DNA of 64,000 nucleotides, from positions 267,362 to 331,361 of the forward strand of contig NZ_CABVHK010000006.1 in assembly GCF_902497785.1 (NCBI RefSeq), written 5' to 3'. The notes beneath the pieces were generated by a model. That model did not search any database. It was not told the origin of the DNA and worked only from the letters and a program-made list of their open reading frames with translations. Of this stretch, positions 36,289-48,645 are shown in pieces; within the stretch, counting starts at the first letter, position 1, and each line of letters begins with the position of its first letter. The translations under genes and the position numbers were made by a program. This DNA comes from Pseudomonas fluorescens. GTDB taxonomy: Bacteria; Pseudomonadota; Gammaproteobacteria; Pseudomonadales; Pseudomonadaceae.

Positions 36289-36621
36289 TTACTTGTCAGC
36301 AACCTTGACAGTGATATGGCAAGACCGCTTGACGATGCGATCAGCACGGCCTTTGGCACGTGGCATGATTCGCTTCAGCGAACGCCCTTCGTTGACGAAA
36401 ACGGTGCTGACTTTAAGGTCATCAACGTCTGCGCCTTCGTTATGCTCGGCGTTGGCTACGGCCGACTCCAGCACTTTCTTCATGATCTCGGCGGCTTTCT
36501 TACTGCTGAAAGCCAACAGGTTGAGCGCTTCGCCCACCTTCTTCCCGCGGATCTGGTCGGCGACCAAGCGGGCTTTCTGGGCGGAGATTCGAGCGCCCGA
36601 CAACTTAGCGGCTACTTCCAT
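36289..36621 (-). CDS. rplV: 50S ribosomal protein L22
   Basis: The 110-residue protein contains [20 protein letters not shown] and the tunnel-lining hairpin region [18 protein letters not shown]22 forms part of the exit-tunnel constriction where macrolides bind. No unusual insertion or deletion is visible in the loop. Confidence 0.99.
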
Positions 36622-36632
36622 TTCCTAACCCC

Positions 36633-36908
36633 TTAACGCTTGGCTTTCTTGTCTGCCACGTGCCCACGATAAGTGCGGGTACCGGCAAACTCGCCTAGTT
36701 TGTGGCCGACCATGTCTTCGTTCACGAGAACTGGGACATGTTGACGACCGTTATGCACTGCAATGGTCAAACCGACCATTTGTGGCAGGATCATCGAACG
36801 ACGCGACCAGGTTTTCACCGGTTTGCGATCATTCTTTTCCGCCGCCACTTCGATCTTCTTCAGTAGGTGAAGATCAATAAAAGGACCTTTTTTCAGAGAA
36901 CGTGGCAC
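36633..36908 (-). CDS. rpsS: 30S ribosomal protein S19
   Basis: The 91-residue protein begins [20 protein letters not shown] and has the S19 signature [15 protein letters not shown] at the end. S19 binds with S13 in the head of the small subunit. It is 16 bases after rplB. Confidence 0.99.
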   Translation of the reverse strand: MPRSLKKGPFIDLHLLKKIEVAAEKNDRKPVKTWSRRSMILPQMVGLTIAVHNGRQHVPVLVNEDMVGHKLGEFAGTRTYRGHVADKKAKR

Positions 36909-36924
36909 TGTCGTATCCCTCTAT

Positions 36925-37749
36925 TTACTTGCGACGACGGACGATCATTTTGTCGGTACGCTTATTACCACGAGTCTTCGCGCCCTTAGTCGGGAAGCCC
37001 CATGGCGATACCGGATGACGACCACCAGAGGTACGACCTTCACCACCACCATGTGGGTGGTCAACCGGGTTCATGGCAACACCACGAACGGTTGGGCGAA
37101 CGCCACGCCAGCGTTTGGCACCAGCTTTACCCAGCGAACGCAGGCTGTGCTCGGAGTTCGAGACTTCGCCCAGGGTCGCGCGGCATTCAGCCAGCACTTT
37201 ACGCATCTCACCAGAACGCAGACGCAGGGTCACGTAGACACCTTCACGAGCGATCAGCTGAGCCGAAGCACCAGCGGAACGAGCGATTTGCGCGCCTTTA
37301 CCTGGCTTCAATTCGATGCCGTGTACGGTACTACCAACTGGAATGCTGCGCAGTTGCAACTGGTTGCCTGGCTTGATCGGAGCCAAAGCACCCGAAATCA
37401 GCTGGTCACCAGCGTTCACGCCTTTAGGGGCGATGATGTAACGGCGTTCGCCGTCTGCGTACAACATAAGAGCAATGTGAGCAGTACGGTTTGGATCGTA
37501 TTCGATACGCTCGACAGTGGCTGGAATGCCATCTTTGTCGTTGCGACGGAAATCGACCAGACGATAATGCTGCTTATGGCCACCACCAATGTGACGAGTG
37601 GTAATACGACCATTGTTGTTACGACCACCAGACTTCGATTTCTTCTCGAGCAGCGGTGCGTGAGGAGCGCCTTTATGCAGCTCCTGGTTGACCACCTTGA
37701 CCACATGACGGCGGCCAGGGGAAGTCGGTTTGCATTTAACGATTGCCAT
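36925..37749 (-). CDS. rplB: 50S ribosomal protein L2
   Basis: The 274-residue protein has the RNA-binding core and the signature [20 protein letters not shown], including the His needed for peptidyl transfer (His229 in E. coli numbering). L2 is required for subunit association. It follows rplW by 14 bases. Confidence 0.99.
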   Translation of the reverse strand: MAIVKCKPTSPGRRHVVKVVNQELHKGAPHAPLLEKKSKSGGRNNNGRITTRHIGGGHKQHYRLVDFRRNDKDGIPATVERIEYDPNRTAHIALMLYADGERRYIIAPKGVNAGDQLISGALAPIKPGNQLQLRSIPVGSTVHGIELKPGKGAQIARSAGASAQLIAREGVYVTLRLRSGEMRKVLAECRATLGEVSNSEHSLRSLGKAGAKRWRGVRPTVRGVAMNPVDHPHGGGEGRTSGGRHPVSPWGFPTKGAKTRGNKRTDKMIVRRRK

Positions 37750-37763
37750 GATGCACCCCTTCC

Positions 37764-38063
37764 TTACTCAGCACTGCTGCTGAAATCGAGATCTTGGCCT
37801 GGCTGAAGGGAGATAACTGCCTTCTTCCAGTCATTACGCTTGCCCAGACCGCGAGCAGTGCGCTTGCTCTTACCCAGAACATTCAGGGTAGTAACACGCT
37901 CTACTTTCACGCTGAACAGGCTTTCGACGGCCTTCTTGATTTCCAGCTTGGTTGCATCAGTAGCAACCTTGAAAACGAACTGGCCTTTCTTGTCTGCCAG
38001 AACCGTAGCCTTCTCGGAAACGTGCGGGCCAAGCAGAACTTTAAATACGCGTTCCTGGTTCAT
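37764..38063 (-). CDS. rplW: 50S ribosomal protein L23
   Basis: The 99-residue protein begins [20 protein letters not shown] and contains [19 protein letters not shown]23 is the main docking site for trigger factor and SRP at the tunnel exit. The start overlaps the rplD stop by four bases, so translation is coupled. Confidence 0.99.
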
Positions 38064-38662
38064 CCCAGCAGCTCCTCGAATTTCTTCACGGCCGACACGG
38101 TGATCAACACCTTGTCGTATGCGATCAGACTAACTGGATCGGAACCTTGCACGTCACGTACATCTACGTGTGGCAGGTTGCGAGCAGCCAGGTACAGGTT
38201 CTGATCAACAGCGTCCGACACGATCAGAACGTCGGTCAGGCTCATGTTGTTCAGTTTGCCCAGCAGGTCTTTGGTTTTCGGCGATTCAACGGCGAAATCC
38301 TGAACCACGACCAGACGATCAGTACGCACCAGCTCAGCAAGGATGGAACGCATTGCTGCGCGATACATCTTCTTGTTCAGCTTCTGCGAGTGATCCTGAG
38401 GACGAGCCGCGAAAGTGGTACCGCCGCCACGCCAGATTGGGCTACGGATAGTACCGGCACGCGCACGGCCAGTACCTTTCTGACGCCATGGGCGCTTACC
38501 GCCACCACGAACGTCGGAACGGGTCTTTTGCTGCTTGCTACCTTGACGGCCGCCGGCCATGTAGGCCACGACTGCTTGGTGAACCAGCGTCTCGTTGAAT
38601 TCGCCGCCAAATGTCAGTTCGGAAACTTCGATCGCTTGAGCGTCATTTACATTTAATTGCAT
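38060..38662 (-). CDS. rplD: 50S ribosomal protein L4
   Basis: The 200-residue protein has the tunnel loop region [20 protein letters not shown] and the C-terminal domain. In E. coli L4 represses the S10 operon by binding its leader and causing both attenuation and translational block. The predicted leader before rpsJ here is only about 56 bases, so the E. coli-type L4 control is probably absent. Confidence 0.99.
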
Positions 38663-38674
38663 GTCAGCTTCCCC

Positions 38675-39310
38675 TTAACCGCGAGCCTTGGCTGCTGGAC
38701 GTACAACCAAGTTGCCGCCAGTAGCGCCAGGAACAGCGCCCTTGACCAACAACAGATTGCGTTCAGCGTCCACGCGCACTACTTCGAGGGACTGCACGGT
38801 CACGCGCTCAGCGCCCATATGACCGGACATTTTTTTGCCCTTGAATACACGACCAGGAGTCTGGCACTGGCCGATAGAGCCTGGAACGCGGTGGGACACG
38901 GAGTTACCGTGGGTATTATCTTGCCCGCGGAAGTTCCAACGCTTGATCGTACCCTGGAAGCCTTTACCTTTGGACTGACCGGTTACATCAACCAGTTGAC
39001 CAGCGGCGAAGATTTCAGCGTTGATCAGATCGCCGGCCTGGTACTCGCCTTCTGCAAGGCGGAATTCCATTACGGTACGACCAGCGGCTACGTTCGCTTT
39101 AGCGAAGTGGCCAGCCTGAGCAGCTGTAACACGCGAAGCACGACGCTCGCCTACAGTGACTTGCACTGCACGATAGCCATCGGTCTCTTCAGTTTTGAAC
39201 TGGGTGACGCGATTCGGCTCGATCTCAATGACCGTGACCGGAATGGAGACACCTTCTTCGGTGAAAATACGGGTCATACCGCATTTACGACCGACTACAC
39301 CAATAGTCAT
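38675..39310 (-). CDS. rplC: 50S ribosomal protein L3
   Basis: The 211-residue protein begins [20 protein letters not shown] and contains [20 protein letters not shown] with Gln in the loop methylated by PrmB in E. coli ([14 protein letters not shown] follows). The ATG at 39310 is chosen by family. It lies 80 bases downstream of rpsJ. Confidence 0.98.
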   Translation of the reverse strand: MTIGVVGRKCGMTRIFTEEGVSIPVTVIEIEPNRVTQFKTEETDGYRAVQVTVGERRASRVTAAQAGHFAKANVAAGRTVMEFRLAEGEYQAGDLINAEIFAAGQLVDVTGQSKGKGFQGTIKRWNFRGQDNTHGNSVSHRVPGSIGQCQTPGRVFKGKKMSGHMGAERVTVQSLEVVRVDAERNLLLVKGAVPGATGGNLVVRPAAKARG

Positions 39311-39390
39311 GTTGTAAACCTCATGAGTGTACGGGGCTTTCACCCGCTATGGCCGCCCATTTCAGAGCGTTACACGACTAAGACCGAGTC

Positions 39391-39702
39391 TTAGCCGAGG
39401 CTGATCTGAACTTCCACACCGGCCGCAAGATCAAGCTTCATAAGAGCATCAACGGTTTTATCCGTTGGCTGGACGATGTCCAGAACGCGCTTATGAGTAC
39501 GGATCTCGTACTGGTCACGCGCGTCTTTGTTGACGTGCGGGGAGACCAGAACGGTGAACCGCTCTTTACGGGTAGGCAGTGGAATTGGACCACGCACTTG
39601 AGCACCAGTACGTTTCGCGGTTTCCACGATTTCCTGGGTGGATTGGTCGATCAGGCGATGGTCAAAAGCCTTCAACCTGATACGGATTTGCTGATTTTGC
39701 AT
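39391..39702 (-). CDS. rpsJ: 30S ribosomal protein S10 / NusE
   Basis: The 103-residue protein begins [20 protein letters not shown]. Besides its ribosomal role S10 is NusE, which with NusB and NusG couples transcription and translation and supports rRNA antitermination. It is the first gene of the S10 operon with a near-consensus promoter directly upstream. Confidence 0.99.
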
Positions 39703-39764
39703 TGGATTTCAGACTCCGGCTGCTATTCCCACCGAGCGCAATACGCCCGTTAAAAGGAGGCGCA

Positions 39765-39793
39765 ATTCTATAGACGCCCCAGATAGGTGTCAA
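39765..39793 (-). promoter_or_regulatory. S10 operon promoter
   Basis: On the minus strand -35 TTGACA (39788-39793), a 17-bp spacer and -10 TAGAAT (39765-39770) make a near-consensus sigma70 promoter, followed by a GC-rich start region (GCGCCTCC). The predicted start is about 56 bases before rpsJ. It sits just 8 bases past the tuf terminator. Confidence 0.88.
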
Positions 39794-39800
39794 CCCAATA

Positions 39801-39829
39801 AAAAAGCCCCCGCTAGGCGGGGGCTTTTT
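39801..39829 (-). terminator. Terminator downstream of tuf (end of str operon)
   Basis: AAAAAGCCCCCGC, TAG, GCGGGGGCTTTTT: a 13-bp GC-rich hairpin with flanking A and T runs, 15 bases beyond the tuf stop. It separates the str and S10 operons. Confidence 0.93.
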
Positions 39830-39843
39830 CAAGTCATCACTTA

Positions 39844-41037
39844 TTAAGCGATGATTTTGGCTACGACGCCAGCGCCGACGGTACGACCGCCTTCACGAAT
39901 AGCGAAACGCAGACCATCTTCCATTGCGATGGTTTTGATCAGGGTGACAACCATTTTGATGTTGTCGCCTGGCATTACCATTTCAACGCCTTCCGGCAGT
40001 TCGCAGTTACCGGTCACGTCAGTGGTCCGGAAGTAGAACTGTGGACGGTAGCCTTTGAAGAACGGAGTGTGGCGACCGCCTTCTTCTTTGCTCAACACGT
40101 ACACTTCGGCTTCGAAGGTAGTGTGCGGCTTAACCGAACCTGGCTTGACCAGAACCTGGCCACGCTCAACGTCGTCACGCTTGGTGCCGCGCAGCAGCAC
40201 GCCGCAGTTCTCGCCAGCACGACCTTCGTCGAGCAACTTACGGAACATTTCAACACCGGTGCAGGTGGTGACGGTAGTGTCACGCAGACCAACGATTTCC
40301 AGTGGATCCTGAACCTTGACGATACCGCGCTCGATACGGCCAGTTACAACAGTACCGCGACCGGAGATCGAGAATACGTCTTCGATTGGCATCAGGAACG
40401 GCTTGTCGATAACACGGACTGGATCTGGAATGTAGCTGTCCAGAGTCTCAACCAGCTTACGAACGGCAGTGGTGCCCATTTCGTTGTCGTCTTGGCCGTT
40501 CAGAGCCATCAGAGCCGAACCGATGATGATCGGAGTGTCGTCGCCCGGGAAGTCGTAAGTGCTCAGCAGATCGCGCACTTCCATCTCAACCAGTTCCAGC
40601 AGCTCAGCGTCGTCTACCATGTCAGCCTTGTTCAGGAAGACAACGATGTACGGAACGCCAACCTGACGGGACAGCAGGATGTGCTCACGGGTTTGTGGCA
40701 TCGGACCATCAGCGGCCGAACAAACCAGGATAGCGCCGTCCATCTGAGCAGCACCGGTGATCATGTTCTTCACATAGTCAGCGTGACCTGGGCAGTCAAC
40801 GTGAGCGTAGTGACGGATCAGCGAGTTGTATTCAACGTGCGCGGTGTTGATGGTGATACCACGAGCCTTTTCTTCCGGAGCGCTGTCGATCTTGTCGAAA
40901 GCAACAACAGCCGAACCGAAAACTTCGGAGCAGACGCGAGTCAGAGCAGCGGTCAGCGTGGTTTTACCGTGGTCGACGTGACCGATGGTGCCAACGTTGA
41001 CGTGCGGGAGGGTACGGTCAAATTTTTCTTTAGCCAC
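39844..41037 (-). CDS. tufA: Elongation factor Tu, copy 1
   Basis: The 397-residue GTPase delivers aminoacyl-tRNA to the ribosome. P-loop GHVDHGKTT at 19-27, DCPGHADY and NKADM are intact. It is the last gene of the str operon, 31 bases after fusA. Its product differs from the second copy (56415-57608) at about 28 positions, including DRTLP instead of ERNKP at residues 7-11, DPVRVID instead of QPERAID and KIIA instead of KVIE at the end. Long stretches in the G domain are identical. Confidence 0.98.
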   Translation of the reverse strand: MAKEKFDRTLPHVNVGTIGHVDHGKTTLTAALTRVCSEVFGSAVVAFDKIDSAPEEKARGITINTAHVEYNSLIRHYAHVDCPGHADYVKNMITGAAQMDGAILVCSAADGPMPQTREHILLSRQVGVPYIVVFLNKADMVDDAELLELVEMEVRDLLSTYDFPGDDTPIIIGSALMALNGQDDNEMGTTAVRKLVETLDSYIPDPVRVIDKPFLMPIEDVFSISGRGTVVTGRIERGIVKVQDPLEIVGLRDTTVTTCTGVEMFRKLLDEGRAGENCGVLLRGTKRDDVERGQVLVKPGSVKPHTTFEAEVYVLSKEEGGRHTPFFKGYRPQFYFRTTDVTGNCELPEGVEMVMPGDNIKMVVTLIKTIAMEDGLRFAIREGGRTVGAGVVAKIIA

Positions 41038-41068
41038 GACAATTAACTCCTAGCCTAAAGGGGCTGAA

Positions 41069-43174
41069 TCAGCCTTGTTTTTTGGTAACGGTTTCGACGA
41101 TGTGCGACGGAGCCGTATTGTATTTTTTGAATTCCATAGAGTAGCTTGCGCGACCTTGGGACATGGAGCGAACGTCGGTTGCGTAACCGAACATCTCACC
41201 CAACGGAACCTCGGCGCGAATCACTTTGCCGGAAACCGTATCTTCCATACCCAGGATCATGCCGCGACGACGGTTAAGGTCGCCCATCACGTCACCCATA
41301 TAGTCTTCAGGCGTAACAACCTCTACCGCCATGATCGGCTCAAGCAACTCACCACCGCCCTTCTGGGCCAGCTGCTTGGTCGCCATGGAAGCGGCCACCT
41401 TAAACGCCATCTCGTTGGAGTCGACGTCATGGTAAGAACCGTCAAACACGGTAGCCTTCAGGCCGATCAGCGGATAGCCGGCAACAACGCCGTTCTTCAT
41501 CTGCTCTTCGATACCCTTCTGGATAGCCGGGATGTATTCCTTAGGAACAACACCACCCACTACTTCGTTCACGAATTGCAGACCTTCCTGACCTTCGTCA
41601 GCAGGAGCAAAACGAATCCAGCAGTGACCAAACTGGCCACGACCGCCGGATTGACGAACGAACTTACCTTCGATTTCACAGTTCTTCGTGATGCGCTCAC
41701 GATAGGAAACCTGAGGCTTACCGATGTTGGCTTCGACGTTGAACTCACGGCGCATCCGGTCAACCAGGATGTCCAGGTGCAACTCGCCCATGCCGGAGAT
41801 GATCGTTTGACCAGTCTCTTCATCAGTCTTGACGCGGAAAGATGGATCTTCCTGAGCAAGTTTGCCCAGAGCGATACCCATTTTTTCCTGGTCATCCTTG
41901 GTCTTAGGCTCTACGGCAACCGAAATAACCGGCTCCGGGAAGTCCATGCGAACCAGGATGATTGGCTTGTCAGCGCTGCACAAGGTTTCACCAGTGGTGA
42001 CGTCCTTCATGCCGATCAAGGCCGCGATGTCACCAGCGCGTACTTCCTTGATTTCTTCACGGGCGTTTGCGTGCATTTGCACCATACGACCCACGCGCTC
42101 TTTCTTGCCCTTAACCGAGTTGATCACGCCGTCGCCGGAGGCCAACACGCCCGAGTAAACGCGGACGAAGGTCAAGGTACCCACGAATGGGTCGGTAGCG
42201 ATTTTGAAAGCCAGAGCCGAGAACGGCTCGCTGTCATCTGCGTGACGCTCCATTTGTTTTTCCTCGTCATCCGGGTCAGTACCCTTGATGGCAGGAATAT
42301 CAGTTGGAGCAGGCAGGTAATCGATAACGGCGTCGAGAACCAGGGGAACGCCCTTGTTCTTGAAGGAAGAACCGCAAACAGCCAAAACGATCTCACCAGC
42401 GATAGTACGCTGACGCAGAGCCGCCTTGATTTCCGCGTTGGTGAGTTCTTCACCTTCGAGGTACTTGTTCATCAGCTCTTCGCTGGCTTCGGCCGCAGCC
42501 TCAACCATGTTGCCGCGCCATTCGTCAGCCAGTTCCTGCAGTTCAGCAGGGATAGGCTTGCGAACTGGAACCATGCCTTTGTCGGAGTCATTCCAGTAAA
42601 CAGCTTCCATGGCCAACAGATCGATCTGACCCTGGAAGTTGTCTTCGGAACCGATAGCCAACTGGATTGGCACCGGAGTGTGACCCAGACGCTGCTTGAT
42701 CTGACCGATCACGCGCAGGAAGTTCGCACCAGCACGGTCCATCTTGTTTACGTAAACAAGACGTGGAACGCCGTACTTGTTGGCTTGACGCCATACGGTT
42801 TCCGACTGAGGCTCAACACCCGAGGTGCCGCAGAACACAACGACCGCGCCGTCGAGAACACGCAGGGAACGCTCAACTTCAATAGTGAAGTCTACGTGGC
42901 CCGGGGTGTCGATGACGTTAAAGCGGTATTGGTCCTTGTGCTGCTTCTCGGAACCCTGCCAGAAGGCGGTAATGGCAGCAGAAGTAATGGTAATACCACG
43001 CTCCTGCTCCTGAACCATCCAGTCTGTGGTCGCGGCGCCGTCATGCACCTCGCCCATTTTGTGACTTTTGCCAGTGTAAAAAAGGACGCGCTCGGTGGTG
43101 GTGGTTTTACCAGCATCCACGTGAGCAACGATACCAATGTTACGGTAGCGATTAATCGGTGTTGTACGAGCCAT
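41069..43174 (-). CDS. fusA: Elongation factor G
   Basis: The 701-residue translocase GTPase has P-loop AHVDAGKTT at 17-25, DTPGHVDFT and NKMDRAGA, followed by domains II-V. It catalyses translocation and, with RRF, ribosome recycling. It lies between rpsG (30 bases) and tuf (31 bases) in the str operon. Confidence 0.99.
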   Translation of the reverse strand: MARTTPINRYRNIGIVAHVDAGKTTTTERVLFYTGKSHKMGEVHDGAATTDWMVQEQERGITITSAAITAFWQGSEKQHKDQYRFNVIDTPGHVDFTIEVERSLRVLDGAVVVFCGTSGVEPQSETVWRQANKYGVPRLVYVNKMDRAGANFLRVIGQIKQRLGHTPVPIQLAIGSEDNFQGQIDLLAMEAVYWNDSDKGMVPVRKPIPAELQELADEWRGNMVEAAAEASEELMNKYLEGEELTNAEIKAALRQRTIAGEIVLAVCGSSFKNKGVPLVLDAVIDYLPAPTDIPAIKGTDPDDEEKQMERHADDSEPFSALAFKIATDPFVGTLTFVRVYSGVLASGDGVINSVKGKKERVGRMVQMHANAREEIKEVRAGDIAALIGMKDVTTGETLCSADKPIILVRMDFPEPVISVAVEPKTKDDQEKMGIALGKLAQEDPSFRVKTDEETGQTIISGMGELHLDILVDRMRREFNVEANIGKPQVSYRERITKNCEIEGKFVRQSGGRGQFGHCWIRFAPADEGQEGLQFVNEVVGGVVPKEYIPAIQKGIEEQMKNGVVAGYPLIGLKATVFDGSYHDVDSNEMAFKVAASMATKQLAQKGGGELLEPIMAVEVVTPEDYMGDVMGDLNRRRGMILGMEDTVSGKVIRAEVPLGEMFGYATDVRSMSQGRASYSMEFKKYNTAPSHIVETVTKKQG

Positions 43175-43204
43175 AAAGCCCTCGCAAAATTAGTGACGCT
43201 AAAA

Positions 43205-43696
<492 letters not shown>

Positions 43697-43793
43697 TCAG
43701 GTTCGCTCGGAATCAGTGCCCTTTCGGGACGCCTCCGACCTTACTCTTATCGACTCAGAAAAATAGAAAATCAGTTTTTACAAAAAGCCACTA

Positions 43794-44165
43794 CTACTTA
43801 GGCTTCTTGGTACCGTACTTCGAACGACCCTGGTTACGACCTTTAACGCCGGAAGTATCCAAAGAACCGCGTACGGTGTGGTAACGAACACCTGGCAAGT
43901 CTTTTACACGACCGCCGCGGATCAGTACCACGCTGTGCTCTTGCAGGTTGTGGCCTTCACCGCCGATGTACGAGGAAACCTCGAAACCGTTGGTCAGACG
44001 CACACGGCATACTTTACGCAGTGCCGAGTTAGGTTTTTTCGGCGTGGTGGTATACACACGGGTGCATACGCCACGACGTTGCGGGCAGTTCTGCAGCGCA
44101 GGCACGTCGGATTTCTCGACGATACGCTTACGCGGCTGACGTACCAGCTGGTTGATAGTTGCCAT
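43794..44165 (-). CDS. rpsL: 30S ribosomal protein S12
   Basis: The 123-residue protein carries the decoding-site residues Lys43 ([12 protein letters not shown]) and Lys88 ([13 protein letters not shown]), both in the streptomycin-sensitive form. Asp89 (Asp88 in mature numbering) is the residue methylthiolated by RimO with YcaO in E. coli; a YcaO-domain gene is at 16220. First gene of the str operon, with its own promoter and leader hairpin. Confidence 0.99.
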   Translation of the reverse strand: MATINQLVRQPRKRIVEKSDVPALQNCPQRRGVCTRVYTTTPKKPNSALRKVCRVRLTNGFEVSSYIGGEGHNLQEHSVVLIRGGRVKDLPGVRYHTVRGSLDTSGVKGRNQGRSKYGTKKPK

Positions 44166-44219
44166 CTACTAGCTCCACTGTTGTCTTGCGACGCTATTGT
44201 CTTGCAAGAAAAGCAAAAT

Positions 44220-44239
44220 GGCAGGAACGAATTCCCGCC
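44220..44239 (-). promoter_or_regulatory. Leader hairpin with UUCG loop upstream of rpsL
   Basis: On the minus strand GGCGGGAA-TTCG-TTCCTGCC forms an 8-bp stem with the very stable UUCG tetraloop, followed by ATTTTGCTTTTC. It lies about 10-15 bases after the predicted start, so it could be a transcription attenuator or a 5' stabilising structure. Confidence 0.6.
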
Positions 44240-44256
44240 AAATTTAGGGGTACAAG

Positions 44257-44285
44257 AGTCTAAAGAGGATCTTGCCCCCAGTCAA
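44257..44285 (-). promoter_or_regulatory. str operon promoter (upstream of rpsL)
   Basis: On the minus strand -35 TTGACT (44280-44285), a 17-bp spacer, -10 TAGACT (44257-44262). It lies 92-120 bases upstream of the rpsL start. No clear terminator is visible between the rpoC stop and this promoter, so read-through from rpoBC is possible. Confidence 0.8.
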
Positions 44286-44381
44286 GGCAAGGCCCCGACC
44301 TTCCCGCTCATCCAACCTCGACAAAATGTCTTGATTCGATGAACGGGACGATCAGGGCCTTACGCTCATTTATCGCAGAAC

Positions 44382-47300
44382 TCAGTTACCGCTCGAGTTC
44401 AGCGCTTCGGTCAGTGCAGCTTCCACTTCACTGGCGCTTACGCGCAACGGTTTGTCAGCATCACGGCGGCGCTTACGCTCGCTGTGATAAGCCAGACCGG
44501 TACCCGCCGGGATCAGACGACCCACGACCACGTTCTCTTTCAGGCCGCGCAGGTAATCGCGCTTGCCGGTTACCGCCGCTTCGGTCAGTACGCGAGTGGT
44601 TTCCTGGAAGGAAGCCGCCGAGATGAACGATTCGGTGGACAACGACGCCTTGGTGATACCCAACAGCACGCGAGTGAACTTGGAAACGAATTTCTCGTCG
44701 CCAGCCAGACGCTCGTTCTCTACCAGAACGTGAGTCAATTCCATCTGGTCGCCCTTGATGAAACTGGAATCGCCGGATTCAGCGATTTCAACTTTACGCA
44801 GCATCTGACGCAGGATGGTCTCGATGTGCTTGTCGTTGATCTTCACGCCTTGCAGACGATAAACGTCCTGGATCTCGTTCACGATGTACTTGGCCAGCGC
44901 ACTTACACCCAGCAGACGCAGGATGTCGTGTGGATCGCTTGGACCGTCGGAGATAACTTCGCCGCGGTTTACCTGTTCGCCTTCGAAGACGTTCAGGTGA
45001 CGCCACTTCGGAATCAGCTCTTCGTACGGATCGCTACCGTCGTTCGGGGTGATAACCAGACGGCGCTTGCCTTTGGTCTCTTTACCGAACGCGATGGTGC
45101 CGCTGACTTCAGCCAGAATCGAGGCTTCTTTCGGACGACGGGCTTCGAACAAGTCGGCAACACGCGGCAGACCACCGGTGATGTCACGGGTCTTCGAAGT
45201 CTCTTGCGGGATACGAGCGATAACATCACCGATCGCGATCTTCGCACCGTCCGCAACACCGACCAGGGCGTTGGCTGGCAGGAAGTACTGAGCGATAACG
45301 TCAGTGCCTGGCAGCAACAGATCCTTGCCGTTGTCATCAACCATCTTCACAGCAGGACGGATATCTTTACCGGCAGCTGGACGGTCTTTGGCGTCGAGTA
45401 CTTCAATGTTGGTCATACCGGTCAATTCGTCAGTCTGACGCTTGATCGTGATGCCTTCTTCCATGCCCACGTAGGTCACGGTACCTTTCATTTCGGTAAC
45501 GATCGGGTGAGTGTGCGGATCCCACTTGGCCACGATTGCGCCAGCGTCGACCTTGTCACCCTCTTTAACCGAAATTACAGCACCGTACGGCAGCTTGTAG
45601 CGCTCGCGCTCACGACCGAAGTCATCAGCGATTGCCAGCTCACCGGAACGGGACACAGCAACCAGGCAACCATCCACTCGCTCAACGTGCTTCAGGTTGT
45701 GCAGACGGACAGTACCGCCATTCTTCACCTGAACGCTGTCAGCTGCGGAGGTCCGGCTTGCCGCACCACCGATGTGGAACGTACGCATGGTCAGCTGGGT
45801 ACCCGGCTCACCGATGGACTGGGCAGCGATAACGCCGACCGCTTCACCGATGTTCACCTGGTGACCACGAGCCAAGTCACGGCCGTAGCACTTGGCGCAG
45901 ATGCCATAGCGGGTTTCGCAGCTGATCGGCGAACGCACGATCACTTCGTCGATGCTGTTCAGCTCGATGAACTCGACCCACTTTTCGTCTACCAGCGTGC
46001 CGGCAGGAACGATAACTTCTTCGGTACCTGGCTTGAATACGTCGCGGGCAATGACACGACCCAATACGCGTTCGCCCAATGGCTCAACAACGTCACCGCC
46101 TTCAATGTGCGGAGTCATTACCAGGCCATGCTCGGTGCCGCAATCGATCTCGGTCACAACCAGATCCTGCGCCACGTCTACCAGACGACGAGTCAGGTAA
46201 CCGGAGTTCGCAGTTTTCAACGCGGTATCCGCCAAACCTTTACGAGCACCGTGAGTGGAGATGAAGTACTGAAGTACGCTCAAACCTTCACGGAAGTTCG
46301 CAGTAATCGGCGTTTCGATGATGGAACCGTCCGGCTTGGCCATCAGGCCACGCATACCGGCGAGCTGACGGATCTGCGCAGCAGAACCCCGTGCGCCCGA
46401 GTCGGCCATCATGTACATCGAGTTGAAGGATTCCTGGTCGACTTCGACGCCATGACGGTCGATGACTTTCTCTTTCGAGAGGTTGGCCATCATCGCCTTG
46501 GAAACTTCGTCGTTCGCCTTGGACCAAAGGTCGATCACTTTGTTGTACTTCTCGCCCTGGGTTACCAGGCCGGAGGCGTACTGACTTTCGATCTCTTTCA
46601 CTTCGTCGGTAGCAGCACCGATGATGCGGGCTTTTTCATCCGGGATAACGAAGTCGTTAACACCGATGGAAACGCCGGAAATGGTCGAGTAGGCAAAACC
46701 GGTGTACATCAACTGGTCAGCGAAGATCACGGTCTCTTTCAAACCAACCACGCGGTAGCACTGGTTGATCAGCTTGGAGATCGCCTTCTTCTTCATCGGC
46801 TGGTTGACGACGTCGTACGACAGGCCAGGTGGAACAACCTGGAACAACAGCGCACGGCCGACAGTGGTGTCGACGATACGGGTGTTCTTGACGCTGCCAC
46901 CATCACGATCGTTAACGGTTTCGTTGATCCGCACTTTGACCTTGGCGTGCAGTGCGGCTTCGCCGGCACGGAACACACGGTCAACTTCTTGCAGATCCGC
47001 GAACACACGACCTTCGCCTTTGGCGTTGATCGCTTCACGAGTCATGTAGTACAGACCCAATACAACGTCCTGCGACGGAACGATGATTGGCTCACCGTTG
47101 GCTGGCGACAGGATGTTGTTGGTCGACATCATCAACGCACGCGCTTCCAGCTGGGCTTCCAGTGTCAGCGGTACGTGCACGGCCATTTGGTCGCCGTCGA
47201 AGTCGGCGTTGTACGCAGCACAGACCAGCGGGTGAAGCTGGATAGCCTTACCTTCGATCAGTACTGGTTCAAAAGCCTGGATACCCAGACGGTGAAGGGT

Positions 47301-48581
47301 CGGTGCACGGTTGAGGAGAACCGGGTGTTCGCGAATGACTTCGGCGAGAACGTCCCAAACCTCTGGCAGCTCGCGCTCAACCATCTTCTTGGCAGCTTTA
47401 ATGGTGGTAGCGAGACCACGCATTTCCAGCTTGCCAAAAATGAACGGCTTGAACAGCTCGAGAGCCATTTTCTTCGGCAGACCGCACTGGTGCAGACGCA
47501 GGGTCGGACCTACGGTAATTACCGAACGACCCGAGTAGTCAACACGCTTACCGAGCAAGTTCTGACGGAAACGACCTTGCTTACCCTTGATCATGTCAGC
47601 CAGGGATTTCAGAGGACGCTTGTTCGAACCGGTGATAGCGCGGCCACGACGACCGTTGTCGAGCAGTGCATCGACGGCTTCCTGCAACATACGCTTTTCG
47701 TTGCGCACGATGATGTCCGGAGCGGACAGATCGAGCAGACGCTTCAAGCGGTTGTTACGGTTGATCACTCGACGATACAGATCGTTGAGGTCGGAAGTCG
47801 CGAAGCGACCGCCATCCAGCGGGACCAGTGGACGCAGATCTGGCGGCAGAACCGGCAGAACGGTCAGCACCATCCATTCTGGAAGGTTGCCGGAACCCTG
47901 GAAGGCTTCCATCAACTTCAGACGCTTGGACAGCTTCTTGATTTTGGTTTCGGAGTTGGTTTGCGGAATTTCTTCACGCAGACGGCCAATCTCGTGTTCC
48001 AGATCGATAGCGTGCAGCAGTTCACGGACAGCTTCGGCACCCATGCGGGCATCGAAATCGTCGCCAAACTCTTCCAGCGCTTCGAAGTACTGCTCGTCGT
48101 TCAGCAGCTGACCTTTCTCAAGGGTGGTCATGCCTGGGTCGATAACGACATAGCTCTCGAAGTAGAGAACGCGTTCGATATCACGCAGGGTCATGTCCAT
48201 CAGCAAGCCGATACGCGACGGCAGCGATTTCAGGAACCAGATGTGGGCGACTGGCGAGGCCAGTTCGATGTGCGCCATGCGCTCACGACGAACTTTGGCC
48301 AGCGCGACTTCAACGCCGCACTTCTCGCAGATCACACCACGGTGCTTCAAGCGCTTGTACTTACCGCACAGGCACTCGTAATCCTTTACCGGGCCAAAGA
48401 TCTTGGCGCAGAACAGGCCGTCACGCTCAGGTTTGAACGTACGGTAGTTGATGGTTTCCGGCTTTTTAACTTCACCGAACGACCACGAACGGATCATCTC
48501 AGGCGATGCCAATCCAATACGGATGGCGTCGAACTCTTCGACTTGACCCTGGTTTTTCAGCAAATTCAGTAGGTCTTTCAA
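44382..48581 (-). CDS. rpoC: RNA polymerase beta' subunit
   Basis: The 1399-residue subunit has the N-terminal zinc ribbon ([19 protein letters not shown], about 70-88), the catalytic [12 protein letters not shown] with three Mg-binding Asp near 460, and the second zinc site ([19 protein letters not shown]). It follows rpoB by 64 bases. Length is normal for Pseudomonas. Confidence 0.99.
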   Translation of the reverse strand: MKDLLNLLKNQGQVEEFDAIRIGLASPEMIRSWSFGEVKKPETINYRTFKPERDGLFCAKIFGPVKDYECLCGKYKRLKHRGVICEKCGVEVALAKVRRERMAHIELASPVAHIWFLKSLPSRIGLLMDMTLRDIERVLYFESYVVIDPGMTTLEKGQLLNDEQYFEALEEFGDDFDARMGAEAVRELLHAIDLEHEIGRLREEIPQTNSETKIKKLSKRLKLMEAFQGSGNLPEWMVLTVLPVLPPDLRPLVPLDGGRFATSDLNDLYRRVINRNNRLKRLLDLSAPDIIVRNEKRMLQEAVDALLDNGRRGRAITGSNKRPLKSLADMIKGKQGRFRQNLLGKRVDYSGRSVITVGPTLRLHQCGLPKKMALELFKPFIFGKLEMRGLATTIKAAKKMVERELPEVWDVLAEVIREHPVLLNRAPTLHRLGIQAFEPVLIEGKAIQLHPLVCAAYNADFDGDQMAVHVPLTLEAQLEARALMMSTNNILSPANGEPIIVPSQDVVLGLYYMTREAINAKGEGRVFADLQEVDRVFRAGEAALHAKVKVRINETVNDRDGGSVKNTRIVDTTVGRALLFQVVPPGLSYDVVNQPMKKKAISKLINQCYRVVGLKETVIFADQLMYTGFAYSTISGVSIGVNDFVIPDEKARIIGAATDEVKEIESQYASGLVTQGEKYNKVIDLWSKANDEVSKAMMANLSKEKVIDRHGVEVDQESFNSMYMMADSGARGSAAQIRQLAGMRGLMAKPDGSIIETPITANFREGLSVLQYFISTHGARKGLADTALKTANSGYLTRRLVDVAQDLVVTEIDCGTEHGLVMTPHIEGGDVVEPLGERVLGRVIARDVFKPGTEEVIVPAGTLVDEKWVEFIELNSIDEVIVRSPISCETRYGICAKCYGRDLARGHQVNIGEAVGVIAAQSIGEPGTQLTMRTFHIGGAASRTSAADSVQVKNGGTVRLHNLKHVERVDGCLVAVSRSGELAIADDFGRERERYKLPYGAVISVKEGDKVDAGAIVAKWDPHTHPIVTEMKGTVTYVGMEEGITIKRQTDELTGMTNIEVLDAKDRPAAGKDIRPAVKMVDDNGKDLLLPGTDVIAQYFLPANALVGVADGAKIAIGDVIARIPQETSKTRDITGGLPRVADLFEARRPKEASILAEVSGTIAFGKETKGKRRLVITPNDGSDPYEELIPKWRHLNVFEGEQVNRGEVISDGPSDPHDILRLLGVSALAKYIVNEIQDVYRLQGVKINDKHIETILRQMLRKVEIAESGDSSFIKGDQMELTHVLVENERLAGDEKFVSKFTRVLLGITKASLSTESFISAASFQETTRVLTEAAVTGKRDYLRGLKENVVVGRLIPAGTGLAYHSERKRRRDADKPLRVSASEVEAALTEALNSSGN

Positions 48582-48645
48582 GGCCTTTCCTCCTGGCGGA
48601 GCAGAGAGCGGGCAATCCTGCCCCGCTCTCGATTCGCGTCACGTG

